This document shows positions 34,201-42,177 of a stretch of 44,931 nt of DNA, piece by piece. Origin of the DNA: Pseudomonadota bacterium (GTDB lineage Bacteria > Bdellovibrionota_C > UBA2361 > OMII01); contig JAPLFS010000036.1 in NCBI GenBank assembly GCA_026390555.1, forward strand, positions 1 through 44,931, read 5' to 3'. The translations under genes and the position numbers were made by a program. Each line of letters starts with the position of its first letter. Positions within the stretch are counted from its first letter, which is position 1. The notes below the pieces were generated by a model. That model saw only the letters and a program-made list of their open reading frames with translations, did not search any database and was not told the origin of the DNA.

Positions 34201-35046
34201 CTACCGGGGTGTATTGCCTAACGCCTGGTCGGCAAAGTCTGTCATAATCGTATCAACCCCCCGTGAGCGTAGGTATTTCCAGGTAGTGCGCTCATCAAGG
34301 CATGAGCCAGAGACGTTTATCAGCACCTTTGCATTGGCACCGTGCGCCAACAGAATCGCCTCAGATGAGATCCAGCGCTCAAGTTCCACAAACTCAACCC
34401 CGTAGTTAAGAGCCTCTTGCAGCTCCTGCATGTTCAAACAGCGGGCTAAAAGCCGGGCTTGAGGGAAGTGCTCTCGAACGACCTTCAGTCGCGCGGAGCT
34501 CCTGATCTGAAGAAGAACCTGATGGAGCTGATTCTCGGAGCGCGCAAGCTCTAGGGCTTGCAGAACCAGCGCGTCTGATTCGCCCTTAAAATCTAGCTGT
34601 AGGGTAGCAGAGCTGCCCTTCACAAGGTTTAGGGCCTCTAAGAGCGTAGGTATATGGTCGAGTGCCGTCCTAAACCCAAGCGAAATCTCGTTACGGGCCT
34701 TGATAGAGAGCCCCTGAACCCGAGCACCGCGCAGCTCCCTGGGGGCGTTCGAATTATGAAGGCTCAAGCTTCCATCATGAAAGAGAAAGAGATCCCCAGC
34801 ATCGGAGCGCCGCACATCAACTTCAAGAAAGGAGACCCCGGATGTCATCGACTCTCTAAAAGCAGCCAGTGAATTATCCGGCAACTCCCTATGCACACTA
34901 CCCCGATGGGCAACGGCTAGGTGGGCTGCGGGGGTTAGGGGCGTTAGTGGGCCGACCCCTGCCATGTAAAAACATGGGCAGCAGCCAGATACGGCCAAGA
35001 CAAACAGAACAAGCAACTGATAGCGTAAGCACCGAAGGGTTAACAC
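34201..35046 (-). CDS. Glycerophosphodiester phosphodiesterase, lipoprotein type
   Basis: The 281-residue product starts at GTG 35046. A signal sequence with a lipobox (LLVLFVLAVSGC) predicts lipidation and a place in the envelope. The GDPD domain has VAHRGSVHRELPDNSLAAF (His-Arg-Gly and a PDNS variant of the usual PENT), SFLEVDVRRSDAGDLFLFHD (Glu-x-Asp and the second His), then LQLDFKG and the ending VDTIMTDFADQAL. The enzyme releases glycerol-3-phosphate from deacylated phospholipids. It is divergent from the GT-C gene at 35071 with 24 bp between starts. Confidence 0.9.
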   Translation of the reverse strand: MLTLRCLRYQLLVLFVLAVSGCCPCFYMAGVGPLTPLTPAAHLAVAHRGSVHRELPDNSLAAFRESMTSGVSFLEVDVRRSDAGDLFLFHDGSLSLHNSNAPRELRGARVQGLSIKARNEISLGFRTALDHIPTLLEALNLVKGSSATLQLDFKGESDALVLQALELARSENQLHQVLLQIRSSARLKVVREHFPQARLLARCLNMQELQEALNYGVEFVELERWISSEAILLAHGANAKVLINVSGSCLDERTTWKYLRSRGVDTIMTDFADQALGNTPR

Positions 35047-35070
35047 AGTAGTAGTATACCACCGGATCGA

Positions 35071-36528
35071 ATGAACGCGCAGCGAGAAACATTGATAAAA
35101 ACGGGGAGAGCTTCCCTACCCTGCATAGTTGCGATCTGCGCCGTTATAATCGCAACCATCCTTAGATCTCTGTGTGCTTCCGGGGAGCTGTGGTTAGATG
35201 AGCTGTGGTCAATAGTTCTTCTTCAGGACGTGCAGGATTCAAGCGATCTTCTGCTCAAGGTTCGCCACGATAATAATCACCTCTTAAATAGTTTGTGGAT
35301 GTGGGTACTGGGGCCAACGGCTAGCCCCATAGCATATCGTATACCGTCAATTCTTTATGCGGCCATGACGCTTGCTTGCCTAGCAATTGCGCTAAACAGG
35401 AGTGGCTTTGGCTGGAGTGGTGCCATCTGGAGCGTGCTTATAGCGAGCTCTTATCCGCTCGTACTGCTTGGATCGGAGGCGCGTGGCTATGCGCTATCTT
35501 TACTATGCGCGATGATCTGCTTTCTTGTACTGGTTGAAGCAGCTAGCGGTAAGCAGCAGAGATATAAGGCGTACGTTTTTTCCGTAGCTGCCATACTTGG
35601 GATCCTATCGCACGGGGTCTTTATCCCCTTTTATATCTCCGCCCTAGCCTGGCTTTTATATCTCACACTTTTACAGAGGGGGCGTGTAGCCAGTTTGTTA
35701 TGGATAGCCACAATCGCTCCAACGCTTATAGCTATTCTAATAGGCTTTTTTTTCTATCGGGAGATAGTTATAGGAGGCGGACCACAGGCCTCTTATCTGC
35801 AGGTGTTTCTCTCAACGTTGAGCGTCTCCTTTGGAGGAACGGAGCTTTCAGCCTTTAATCCGCAGGGGGCCGCAGTGGCGGCGCTGCTGGCAGTGCTAGT
35901 GGCTCTTATCATTATTATTGAACTGATACTCTGGGTGCGCGAGCGCGATCCGATTTCAATCCTTGTAGCAGTCAGTATTATCCTTCCCGTGGTAATAGTT
36001 TTAATCCTAAGGCCATCATTTATACTGAGCCGTTATTTTGCACTACCGATCCTACTAAGCTATCTAGTAGCGGCGAGATTTTTATGCCGCCTAGCCCGAC
36101 AGGGGGCGCTAGGAGGGGCGATCGCAGTGCTTGCGATCGGGGGGTATCTTTGGGGTAACGGCCAGCACGTATTTGAACTTATGCGGTACCAGCGCTCGCA
36201 CGCTGTACGAATATTTCAGGAGGCGCGCGCGAGTAGCGCCGAGCAGGGTGTATCGTTTGGTGGGGACCAGGACAATAGGAACGAGCTGCGCTTGCGCTAC
36301 GGGCGCATGATTGACCCGGCGCTTAGTAGCATCGTGTATGTACCGGACTTTAGTAACGCGACCAGCGCGCCTGATTTTATCGTGCGCGAATGGCTTGAAA
36401 GGGGTGTAGAGATTCCGCAGAGCTTTACCGGGCCGCACGGAGATAGCTACACCCTGAGGCATCTCTATAAGGCGCCACTCCTTAGTGGAGCTACGGCCGG
36501 GGTGTATGCAAAGCAAGCATCACAGTAG
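35071..36528 (+). CDS. GT-C-fold glycosyltransferase (ArnT/GT39-like membrane protein)
   Basis: The 485-residue product has about ten hydrophobic segments. The first periplasmic loop holds ELWLDELWSIVLLQDV, the Asp-Glu motif typical of GT39/ArnT/PMT-like enzymes, which use polyprenyl-phosphate sugars. A second marker, RHDNNHLLNSLWMW, and SEARGYALSLL follow in the expected order. The C-terminal ~110 residues are soluble (DNRNELRLRYGRMIDPALSS). The acceptor is unknown. It is divergent from the GDPD gene and convergent with the MFS gene, with no operon partner. Confidence 0.85.
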   Translation: MNAQRETLIKTGRASLPCIVAICAVIIATILRSLCASGELWLDELWSIVLLQDVQDSSDLLLKVRHDNNHLLNSLWMWVLGPTASPIAYRIPSILYAAMTLACLAIALNRSGFGWSGAIWSVLIASSYPLVLLGSEARGYALSLLCAMICFLVLVEAASGKQQRYKAYVFSVAAILGILSHGVFIPFYISALAWLLYLTLLQRGRVASLLWIATIAPTLIAILIGFFFYREIVIGGGPQASYLQVFLSTLSVSFGGTELSAFNPQGAAVAALLAVLVALIIIIELILWVRERDPISILVAVSIILPVVIVLILRPSFILSRYFALPILLSYLVAARFLCRLARQGALGGAIAVLAIGGYLWGNGQHVFELMRYQRSHAVRIFQEARASSAEQGVSFGGDQDNRNELRLRYGRMIDPALSSIVYVPDFSNATSAPDFIVREWLERGVEIPQSFTGPHGDSYTLRHLYKAPLLSGATAGVYAKQASQ

Positions 36529-36543
36529 AGAAACAGTAGAGAA

Positions 36544-36576
36544 TTAGGGCACTAAGCAGACATGCGAGGGCCCTAA
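36544..36576. terminator. Possible bidirectional hairpin between convergent genes
   Basis: TTAGGGC at 36544-36550 pairs with GCCCTAA at 36570-36576 across a 19-base loop, overlapping the MFS stop codon. No T run follows on either strand, so termination is uncertain. Confidence 0.3.
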
Positions 36577-37889
36577 AGATTACCTACAGAGCGAACCTCT
36601 TCAGTCTCTTCCTCTGGGATGGAATTAGCTGGGCGCAGGAGCTCAAGAAAATTCAGATCTACAGCAAAGCTCTCTCTAAGCGAATACAACCCAATTGCTG
36701 CTAATGAGAAGCAAACTACTCCCACCAATTGAGTCGCCCCAACGGTGCCAAGATAGGGCTTTAGGGCCAGAAAGCTAAGCGAGATCGGGATCGTTGAGCC
36801 ACGTACAAAATTGGGAACGGTCGAGGCAACGGTCGCGCGCAGGTTAGTTCCAAACTGCTCCGCAGCCGTTGTTACAAGCACACACCAATATCCGATGCTA
36901 AAACCGGCCAATAAGCAAAGGGTATAGAAATAAGAGGCTGACTGGCCGTGACCTAATAGGATCCCTGAGATCGTTACTAATGCGCAGGCTAGGAAAATAG
37001 CGAGGGAGCGTTTTCTGCTTTGAAGAGCTTGGCTAAGAAAGCCGCTTGCAAGGTCGCCTGCCGTAATTCCGATCGAATGACAGAGCAAGGCATTTACTGC
37101 GCTCACCTCCTCTTGTAACCCCAAGGCACGACCAAGCTCCGGAGCAAGGGTTACGATCAGAGTTATAAAGAAAAACATCGGAACACCAAGAAATATACAC
37201 GAGAGGTATCTCCAGGCTCTTTCTGGAGTGAGCAACATCTTAAGATCTCCGCGTGCGATATCCTTGTTATTCTTTACAGAGTTAAAAAGCCCAGACTCGT
37301 AAACACCAACCCGCAGGGCCAAAAGCGAGAGGCCGCCGATACCGCCGATAATATAGGTCGTTCTCCAGTATACTATGTTGCCGATAACAGCAGCAGCGAT
37401 AGCACCGGAGACCCCCACCGTTGCTACTATCATTGTTGCTAACCCACGTCGCTCCTTAGGCATCATCTCTGAGACAAGGGTAATGCCAGCTCCGATCTCG
37501 CCTGCCAGGCCGATCCCCGCTACTAATCTTAGCAGCGCGTAGCTAGGGACATCTTGAACAAAGGCGTTGAGAAGAGTTGCGATTGAATATAAGAGGATCG
37601 ATCCAAAGAGTACCTGAACACGCCCAAGTTTATCGCCTAGAACTCCCCATAGAAGGCCGCCAAGAAGCATGCCTCCCATCTGCATATTGAGTAGATACAC
37701 GCCAGAAGTAAGGAGACTCTCCTGGCTATTTAGACCGAGCTCTTTAAGACTATCGACGCGCACAATTCCAAAAAGAGCGATATCGTAAACATCTACAAAG
37801 TAACCAAGAGCGGCTACAAATATTGCGGCGCGCAGAGCGGTCTGAGTTGCTTGTTTGGGAGCCTGTGTCGTAGAGGCCTGTGTCGTCAT
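36573..37889 (-). CDS. MFS transporter, metabolite:proton symporter type
   Basis: The 438-residue product has about twelve membrane segments. The loop 2-3 signature is GVLGDKLGRVQVLFGSILLY, and loop 4 has RLVAGIGLAGEIGAGITLVS with SEMMPKERRG, a pattern of sugar or organic-acid carriers of the MHS group. A central loop divides the two halves (SGLFNSVKNNKDIARGDLKM). It starts 11 bp after the rnhA stop and is the last gene of the rlmE-mla-rnhA operon. The substrate is unknown. Confidence 0.88.
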   Translation of the reverse strand: MTTQASTTQAPKQATQTALRAAIFVAALGYFVDVYDIALFGIVRVDSLKELGLNSQESLLTSGVYLLNMQMGGMLLGGLLWGVLGDKLGRVQVLFGSILLYSIATLLNAFVQDVPSYALLRLVAGIGLAGEIGAGITLVSEMMPKERRGLATMIVATVGVSGAIAAAVIGNIVYWRTTYIIGGIGGLSLLALRVGVYESGLFNSVKNNKDIARGDLKMLLTPERAWRYLSCIFLGVPMFFFITLIVTLAPELGRALGLQEEVSAVNALLCHSIGITAGDLASGFLSQALQSRKRSLAIFLACALVTISGILLGHGQSASYFYTLCLLAGFSIGYWCVLVTTAAEQFGTNLRATVASTVPNFVRGSTIPISLSFLALKPYLGTVGATQLVGVVCFSLAAIGLYSLRESFAVDLNFLELLRPANSIPEEETEEVRSVGNL

Positions 37890-37900
37890 AGGGAACCAGC

Positions 37901-38383
37901 CTATAAGATGGTTCTCGTCCAGGCGGTAGAAAGCGAGTCAGCGTATTCGTTCCATAGCCAGCCGTTATGCGCCTTAATCCACATAAGCTTAACACCGGGA
38001 TGCGAGAGGCTTAGAGCATAGAGCTCCTGCACAAGATCAAGATTTGCAATGGGACCGGTGCTTCTCTTCCAGCCCCGCTTTTCCCAACTCGGAGCCCACT
38101 CGTTAACGGTCTTTACGCACAGTAGGCTATCTGAGTGCATCTCTACACGAGCGTCCTTAGGGAGCGCGGAGAGAGCTCGGATAAGGGCCGTAAGCTCCAT
38201 GCGGTTGTTGGTTGTTTGTGGGGCATGGCCGTGCTCCTGGTGAAGGATCTCTCCATTCACTACGTGCACATAACCCCAGCCACCAGGGCCAGGATTAGGT
38301 TGGCAGCCACCATCGGTGAATATCCCCGTTTGTGGTCCGGCTGAATAGGAGCTTAGTACCTCTTCTAGTAACAGGGATGGCAT
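37901..38383 (-). CDS. rnhA: Ribonuclease HI
   Basis: The 160-residue enzyme cleaves RNA in RNA-DNA hybrids. The catalytic residues are visible: IFTDGGCQPNPGPGGWG (Asp), NNRMELTALIRAL (Glu), EMHSDSLLCVKTVNEW (Asp), and KAHNGWLWNEYAD with the His and the last Asp. The basic-protrusion region reads KRGWKRSTGPIANLDL. The start overlaps the mlaC stop by one base (TAATG), so translation is coupled to the transport operon. This neighbourhood is unusual for rnhA. Confidence 0.95.
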   Translation of the reverse strand: MPSLLLEEVLSSYSAGPQTGIFTDGGCQPNPGPGGWGYVHVVNGEILHQEHGHAPQTTNNRMELTALIRALSALPKDARVEMHSDSLLCVKTVNEWAPSWEKRGWKRSTGPIANLDLVQELYALSLSHPGVKLMWIKAHNGWLWNEYADSLSTAWTRTIL

Positions 38384-38973
38384 TATCCGACCTTGGCCCG
38401 AAGTTTCTCCATAAGTCCGGAGAATTTGCTCTTACGAATAATGCCCGAGAACTCGTTTCTGTAGTTTGCAACGAGTCCGATATTCTCAATCACAACGTCA
38501 TACACCTGCCAGCGACCATCTTGGAATGAGAGTCTATACTCAATCGGAAATGTGTCACCCTTACTGATAACGCTGGTTTTTACAGAGGCTCTGGAAAGTT
38601 CAACCGACTCGGACTCTACCTTTACCATACCAGGCTTAACCGTTTCTATCTTAGATAGGTAGGTACGCGCCAGGAGCTCAGAGAATACGGTGGTAAAGTC
38701 CTGCTGCTCTTCAATGCTAATATCGTTCCAGTTTGCCCCAAGAGAGCGCTTCGCCATCTCAGAGAAATTAAACTTCGGATTAATAACCGCGCGTAACTTT
38801 GCACGTCGCTCTGCCTTTTGGGACTCCTCTGGATAGATGGCGGCAATACGCACGATCTCATTGACCGTAGTTTGCATCTCTATTTTTGGCGAAGTAGCAA
38901 CATCTGCCCAGACAGAATTAGTCGATAAGATCTGAGCAGCCACGGCGATAATTAGAGTAACGATACGAACCAT
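38383..38973 (-). CDS. mlaC: MlaC, periplasmic phospholipid-binding protein
   Basis: The 196-residue product begins with a signal peptide (TLIIAVAAQILSTNSVWA) and belongs to the Ttg2D/MlaC family. AKRSLGANWNDISIEEQQDF, TTVFSELLARTYLSKIE and WQVYDVVIENIGLVANYRNE are the usual blocks. It ferries phospholipid between the outer-membrane lipoprotein MlaA and the inner-membrane MlaFED complex to keep lipid asymmetry. It is encoded 27 bp after mlaD, and the rnhA start overlaps its stop. Confidence 0.93.
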   Translation of the reverse strand: MVRIVTLIIAVAAQILSTNSVWADVATSPKIEMQTTVNEIVRIAAIYPEESQKAERRAKLRAVINPKFNFSEMAKRSLGANWNDISIEEQQDFTTVFSELLARTYLSKIETVKPGMVKVESESVELSRASVKTSVISKGDTFPIEYRLSFQDGRWQVYDVVIENIGLVANYRNEFSGIIRKSKFSGLMEKLRAKVG

Positions 38974-39000
38974 GAAACATCCCTGTTCTTAAACTAAATA

Positions 39001-39537
39001 CTACTTATTTGAGCCAGCGGCATCCTTTGGCTCATCATTGTCCCCACTAATGCTGTGAACGAGCTTGCCGATAACATCCTCAATATCCACAACCGATTCG
39101 GTCTCAAACAACGTGCCCCCCTCCTCGATGTACTTAGAGGAAGCTCCGCGTGAGATCTTTACGTAGCGATCTCCGATGATACCCTTAGTTCTGACCGAGG
39201 CGATATCATCGTCCTTAATCTTAATGGAGCGATTGAGCTTTAGGGTAATACGAGCCACGGGGTCTTTAAGAACTATCTCTGAAACAACGCCGATCGGAAC
39301 CCCCCCGATCTCGACTGAGGCCCCGTACTTAAGGCCAGAGATGTTATCGAACTCTGCAAATATATTGTATTTGTCGCTGCTGCTAAATTCGAGACCAGCC
39401 AGGCCAACGGCGAGATAAGCGGCAGCGCTAACGCCAGCGATAGTAAAGAGTCCGACCATGAACTCAAGCGAAAACCCACGCTTGGGCACAGTGAGCTGTG
39501 CTGTCGAGGGTGGGTTATTGAATTTTGATTGGTCCAT
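39001..39537 (-). CDS. mlaD: MlaD, inner-membrane MCE-domain protein
   Basis: The 178-residue product has an N-terminal membrane anchor (FMVGLFTIAGVSAAAYLAVG) and one MCE domain: NIFAEFDNISGLKYGASVEI, GGVPIGVVSEIVL and the IGDRYVKISRG block. MlaD forms the hexameric ring that receives lipid in the periplasm. ATG 39537 is chosen because GGGAG (39543-39547) precedes it by five bases; ATG 39549 would add four residues and has no site. The start lies inside the end of mlaF (23-bp overlap). The C-terminal tail is short and acidic (ISGDNDEPKDAAG). Confidence 0.93.
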   Translation of the reverse strand: MDQSKFNNPPSTAQLTVPKRGFSLEFMVGLFTIAGVSAAAYLAVGLAGLEFSSSDKYNIFAEFDNISGLKYGASVEIGGVPIGVVSEIVLKDPVARITLKLNRSIKIKDDDIASVRTKGIIGDRYVKISRGASSKYIEEGGTLFETESVVDIEDVIGKLVHSISGDNDEPKDAAGSNK

Positions 39538-40264
39538 CCGTTCTCCCATTTAGAAACTGTTGCACTGCGGGGTTGGCTGATGCAATCAGCTCAGCCGGAG
39601 ACCCCTCGATGATAATCTCGCCGTTCAATAGCATTACGACACGCTCAGAGACCTGAAACACCTCAGGTAGCTCGTGACTGATAACAAGGCCGGTAAAGCC
39701 CCACTGATTCTTGCACGCATTGATTAAATCATAAACCTCCTGACCATCAAGGGGGTCAAGGCCGGTATTGGGCTCATCAACCAGTAGCACCTTGGGTTCG
39801 GTAATTAGAGCGCGAGCCATACCGACGCGCTTTCTGATCCCTATAGAGACCTGCTCCGGAAAATTTCCCAAATACGGAATAAGGCTTAATGATTCCGAGA
39901 TCTCTAGCACCTTGCGGCGCACCTTAGAGGCTGACAGATGAGGGCGCTCTAGTAGTGGGAAGGCGATATTCTCATAGATGGTGAGGGAGTCAAAGAGCGC
40001 AGCAGTTTGAAAGAGCACTCCGAGAGATCGTCGGATCTCATTTCGACGCCCCTCAGAACGCGCCGCGGTGATGTTCTCATTATCGATGTAAATTTCGCCC
40101 TGATCGGGGGTCATAATTCCCATGATTAACTTTAAAAGCACCGACTTTCCGACACCACTTGGCCCTACTACAGCGGTAATTTTACCCGGCTCTATATCTA
40201 GCGTAATGCCGCTTAGCACCTGCTGCTGACCAAAGCTCTTATAAACGTTCCTTACTGAGATCAT
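39515..40264 (-). CDS. mlaF: MlaF, ABC-transporter ATPase of the Mla system
   Basis: The 249-residue product powers lipid transport. Walker A is VVGPSGVGKSVLLKLIMGIM, the Q loop is GVLFQTAALFDSLT, Walker B is KVLLVDEPNTGLDPLDGQEV, and the switch His is in VISHELPEVF. The ABC signature is not LSGGx but VSIGI (in FPEQVSIGIRKRVGMARAL), so the first glycine and the leading Leu are changed. The downstream RKRVGMARAL is normal for this family. Start and end overlap or abut mlaE (3 bp gap) and mlaD. No STAS partner (mlaB) is nearby. Confidence 0.93.
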   Translation of the reverse strand: MISVRNVYKSFGQQQVLSGITLDIEPGKITAVVGPSGVGKSVLLKLIMGIMTPDQGEIYIDNENITAARSEGRRNEIRRSLGVLFQTAALFDSLTIYENIAFPLLERPHLSASKVRRKVLEISESLSLIPYLGNFPEQVSIGIRKRVGMARALITEPKVLLVDEPNTGLDPLDGQEVYDLINACKNQWGFTGLVISHELPEVFQVSERVVMLLNGEIIIEGSPAELIASANPAVQQFLNGRTDGPIKIQ

Positions 40265-40267
40265 CGA

Positions 40268-41059
40268 TTACTTCATGAATAAGCGGGTCAGTACGCTGGT
40301 CAGGAAGTAATCAACGATTAGCACCGCAACCGAGGCGGTCACCACTGACTGAGTAGTTGCTTTGTTTACGCCGTGCGCACCAAAGCCGCAGGTGTAGCCC
40401 TTGTAACAGCTGATCCACCCGAAGATTAAACCAAAAACCGTAGCTTTAATAAATCCTGAGTAGATATCAACCAAACCAACTGCGGAGATGATCTGACTCA
40501 TAAACGTTCCAGAGCTTAAGCCCAGTAATCCGACGCCAACGATGTATCCCCCAAAGATTCCAACTACGTTAAAGATGCCGCATAAGAGGGGCATGGCGAT
40601 AATACCGGCCGCAAGACGGGGTGCCATAAGGTACTTAATCGGATCTACCGCCATGGAGCGCAGCGCGTCGATCTGCTCGGTTATGCGCATTATTCCGATC
40701 TCTGCGGTAATGGCGGAACCGGCCCGACCGATAACCATCAGGGCGGTCAAGACTGGGCCGAGCTCCCTAATAAGACTAAGCGCAACGGCTGGGCCGGTAT
40801 AGGCGGTAGCGCCGAACTTTGAAAGGGTATACTCGCCCTGCACCGCCAGCACAGCACCGGTAAAGAGACCGATGAGGGCTATTACGAGCGTTGATCCTAC
40901 CCCGATCTGTAGCATCTGGGTGAGGTATAAGTATGGCCTATACGGGGGCTTTAATAGCGCCACGGCTGTGCGGTAGAGGAAGATCCAGGAGCGGCCCCAT
41001 TGCTCAGTAGTGTCTATGACGAAGGATCCGACCTGTTGTGTGCTGGTGACGACGTTCAT
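40268..41059 (-). CDS. mlaE: MlaE, ABC-transporter permease of the Mla system
   Basis: The 263-residue membrane protein carries the MlaE family core: ALSLIRELGPVLTALMVIGR, AGSAITAEIGIMRITEQIDA and LRSMAVDPIKYLMAPRLAA. The C-terminal helices follow, with GISCYKGYTCGFGAHGVNKA-like sequence (ISCYKGYTCGFGA seen at about residue 215). It forms the membrane channel with MlaD and MlaF. It starts 16 bp after the rlmE stop, so the operon probably begins at rlmE. Confidence 0.94.
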   Translation of the reverse strand: MNVVTSTQQVGSFVIDTTEQWGRSWIFLYRTAVALLKPPYRPYLYLTQMLQIGVGSTLVIALIGLFTGAVLAVQGEYTLSKFGATAYTGPAVALSLIRELGPVLTALMVIGRAGSAITAEIGIMRITEQIDALRSMAVDPIKYLMAPRLAAGIIAMPLLCGIFNVVGIFGGYIVGVGLLGLSSGTFMSQIISAVGLVDIYSGFIKATVFGLIFGWISCYKGYTCGFGAHGVNKATTQSVVTASVAVLIVDYFLTSVLTRLFMK

Positions 41060-41075
41060 GCAAGTTTAGCTAGGT

Positions 41076-41666
41076 TTAACGTTTAAATCCGAGACCGATT
41101 ATATAGAATTCGTTCGAGGTGTTGCGCGATGACTTTAACTCTGACCGTACAAGCTTATTAAACATTGGCCTGGTTGATTTGACAAACCCCTCAACCTCCC
41201 CACCCTTAAATACCTTGACGACGAAGCTCCCCCCGCTCTTCAACATATTTTGAGCAACATAGAGAGCCAGCTCGGCAGACCCCACGGCGGCGGCCTGATC
41301 GGCCTCCTTAATCCCCGTTAGCTTTGCAGACATATCGGAGATAACGGCATCGAAGCGTGGCTCTGATGTACCTAGAAGCTCCCCTATGTCGCGCGCATCT
41401 CCAACCAGAAGGTTGCAGCGTGGATCGTCTAGCGGAGCAAGGGCCTGTAGATCTATTGCGGTAACGGTACCACGGGGGCCAACGAGCTCAAGCGCAACCT
41501 GTGTCCAGCCACCCGGCCAGGCGCCAACATCGAGCACATGCCCACCGTTTTGAATAATCTTAAGGGACTGTTGCAACTCTTTAAGCTTGTAGGCGGCGCG
41601 CGAGCGATAGCCCTCCTCCTTGGCTTTTAGATAGAGGGGATCCTTTCGATTGTACTCAGACGACAT
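41076..41666 (-). CDS. rlmE: 23S rRNA 2'-O-ribose methyltransferase RlmE (FtsJ/RrmJ)
   Basis: The 196-residue product methylates the 23S rRNA A-loop uridine using S-adenosylmethionine. The K-D-K-E tetrad is present: YRSRAAYKLKELQQ (Lys), AVISDMSAKLTG (Asp), GGSFVVKVFKGGEVE (Lys) and NEFYIIGLGF (Glu). The SAM loop is VLDVGAWPGGWTQVALELVG. ATG 41666 is chosen because it is preceded by AAGGTGAAGGGA and fits the family length; the frame is open upstream to 41852 but that part does not look like RlmE. It is the first gene of the Mla operon. Confidence 0.95.
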   Translation of the reverse strand: MSSEYNRKDPLYLKAKEEGYRSRAAYKLKELQQSLKIIQNGGHVLDVGAWPGGWTQVALELVGPRGTVTAIDLQALAPLDDPRCNLLVGDARDIGELLGTSEPRFDAVISDMSAKLTGIKEADQAAAVGSAELALYVAQNMLKSGGSFVVKVFKGGEVEGFVKSTRPMFNKLVRSELKSSRNTSNEFYIIGLGFKR

Positions 41667-41790
41667 TCCCTTCACCTTAGCAGGATTTGGGGCGGAAAGC
41701 ATAAAGGGAACGGCGTTTGCGTTGCCAACTATTTGAAAACTCGAACGACTCAGTGATTTCTGAGTGATTTTCACAGAAAAACATCTTGCA

Positions 41791-41846
41791 TATAGAAAAA
41801 GACTTGAAGTATGGGGGTTATTCGGTATAGAAAAAGAGTAGAAGTA
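41791..41846. repeat. 21-bp direct repeats before the 57-codon gene
   Basis: TATAGAAAAAGACTTGAAGT (41791-41810, then A) recurs at 41826-41846 with 19 of 21 bases the same and a period of 35 bp. The repeats lie between the divergent rlmE and small-gene starts; the second ends five bases before the small gene's ribosome site. They could be operator sites or duplicated promoter parts (each contains a TATAGA-type hexamer). Confidence 0.55.
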
Positions 41847-41863
41847 ACCCAAGGAGGAACGTT

Positions 41864-42037
41864 ATGATAAATGGAACATGGATAACCGGGCTAGATTTCG
41901 TATGCGCATCTCTGACCCTCGCGTACATCGCACGCCTTCTTTTGCACGCCGCGACGATGCACGATTCGATCGGAGTAATGTGTGGCGTTGCTAAGGTCTC
42001 GTTGCGTGGTCAACAGGTGGCGCGCAGGCTGCGGTAA
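41864..42037 (+). CDS. Small hypothetical protein, 57 residues
   Basis: An ATG at 41864 is preceded by a very strong ribosome site, AAGGAGGAAC (41851-41860), and the frame runs 57 codons to TAA 42035-42037. The protein starts MINGTWITGLDFVCASLTLA. Residues ~10-31 are hydrophobic and could form one membrane helix or an amphipathic helix, followed by a basic tail (VSLRGQQVARRLR). An intrinsic terminator follows at 42116-42142, so it is a self-contained transcription unit between divergent rlmE and the helicase gene. I do not recognise the family. Confidence 0.7.
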   Translation: MINGTWITGLDFVCASLTLAYIARLLLHAATMHDSIGVMCGVAKVSLRGQQVARRLR

Positions 42038-42073
42038 ATCAGGCCCCGCATCAGTCACGCATCAGGCCCCGCA
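42038..42073. repeat. 13-bp direct repeat after the 57-codon gene
   Basis: ATCAGGCCCCGCA occurs at 42038-42050 and 42061-42073, starting at the base after the small gene's stop. A hairpin (CATGCCCG/CGGGTATG) follows, then the terminator. Together they make a structured 3' untranslated region of about 100 bases. Confidence 0.6.
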
Positions 42074-42115
42074 ATTGTTTGCCATGCCCGTTACGGGTAT
42101 GGTCGGGTGGCGGAT

Positions 42116-42142
42116 AAAGGGAGGGCGTGCGCCCTCCTTTTC
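42116..42142 (+). terminator. Intrinsic terminator of the 57-codon gene
   Basis: GGAGGGC (42120-42126) and GCCCTCC (42131-42137) form a perfect stem around GTGC, flanked by AAA before and followed by TTTTCT. The stem also contains the GTG at 42127 that could be mistaken for a helicase start. Confidence 0.92.
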
Positions 42143-42177
42143 TATTCTACCCACCTTTCATTTTAGCGGCTTTTGTT

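Noticed and set aside
41667-41852. Longer RlmE starting at 41852
   Set aside because: The extra 62 residues do not look like RlmE, while ATG 41666 has a good ribosome site (AAGGTGAAGGG) and the normal family length.
42038-42073. Two 13-bp repeats as a CRISPR-like array
   Set aside because: Only two units with a 10-bp spacer, much too short for CRISPR; no cas genes are near.
42127-42177. GTG at 42127 as start of the helicase, giving 17 more residues
   Set aside because: The GTG is in the loop and stem of a strong intrinsic terminator, and the extra residues do not resemble the family N-terminus; ATG 42178 is preferred.
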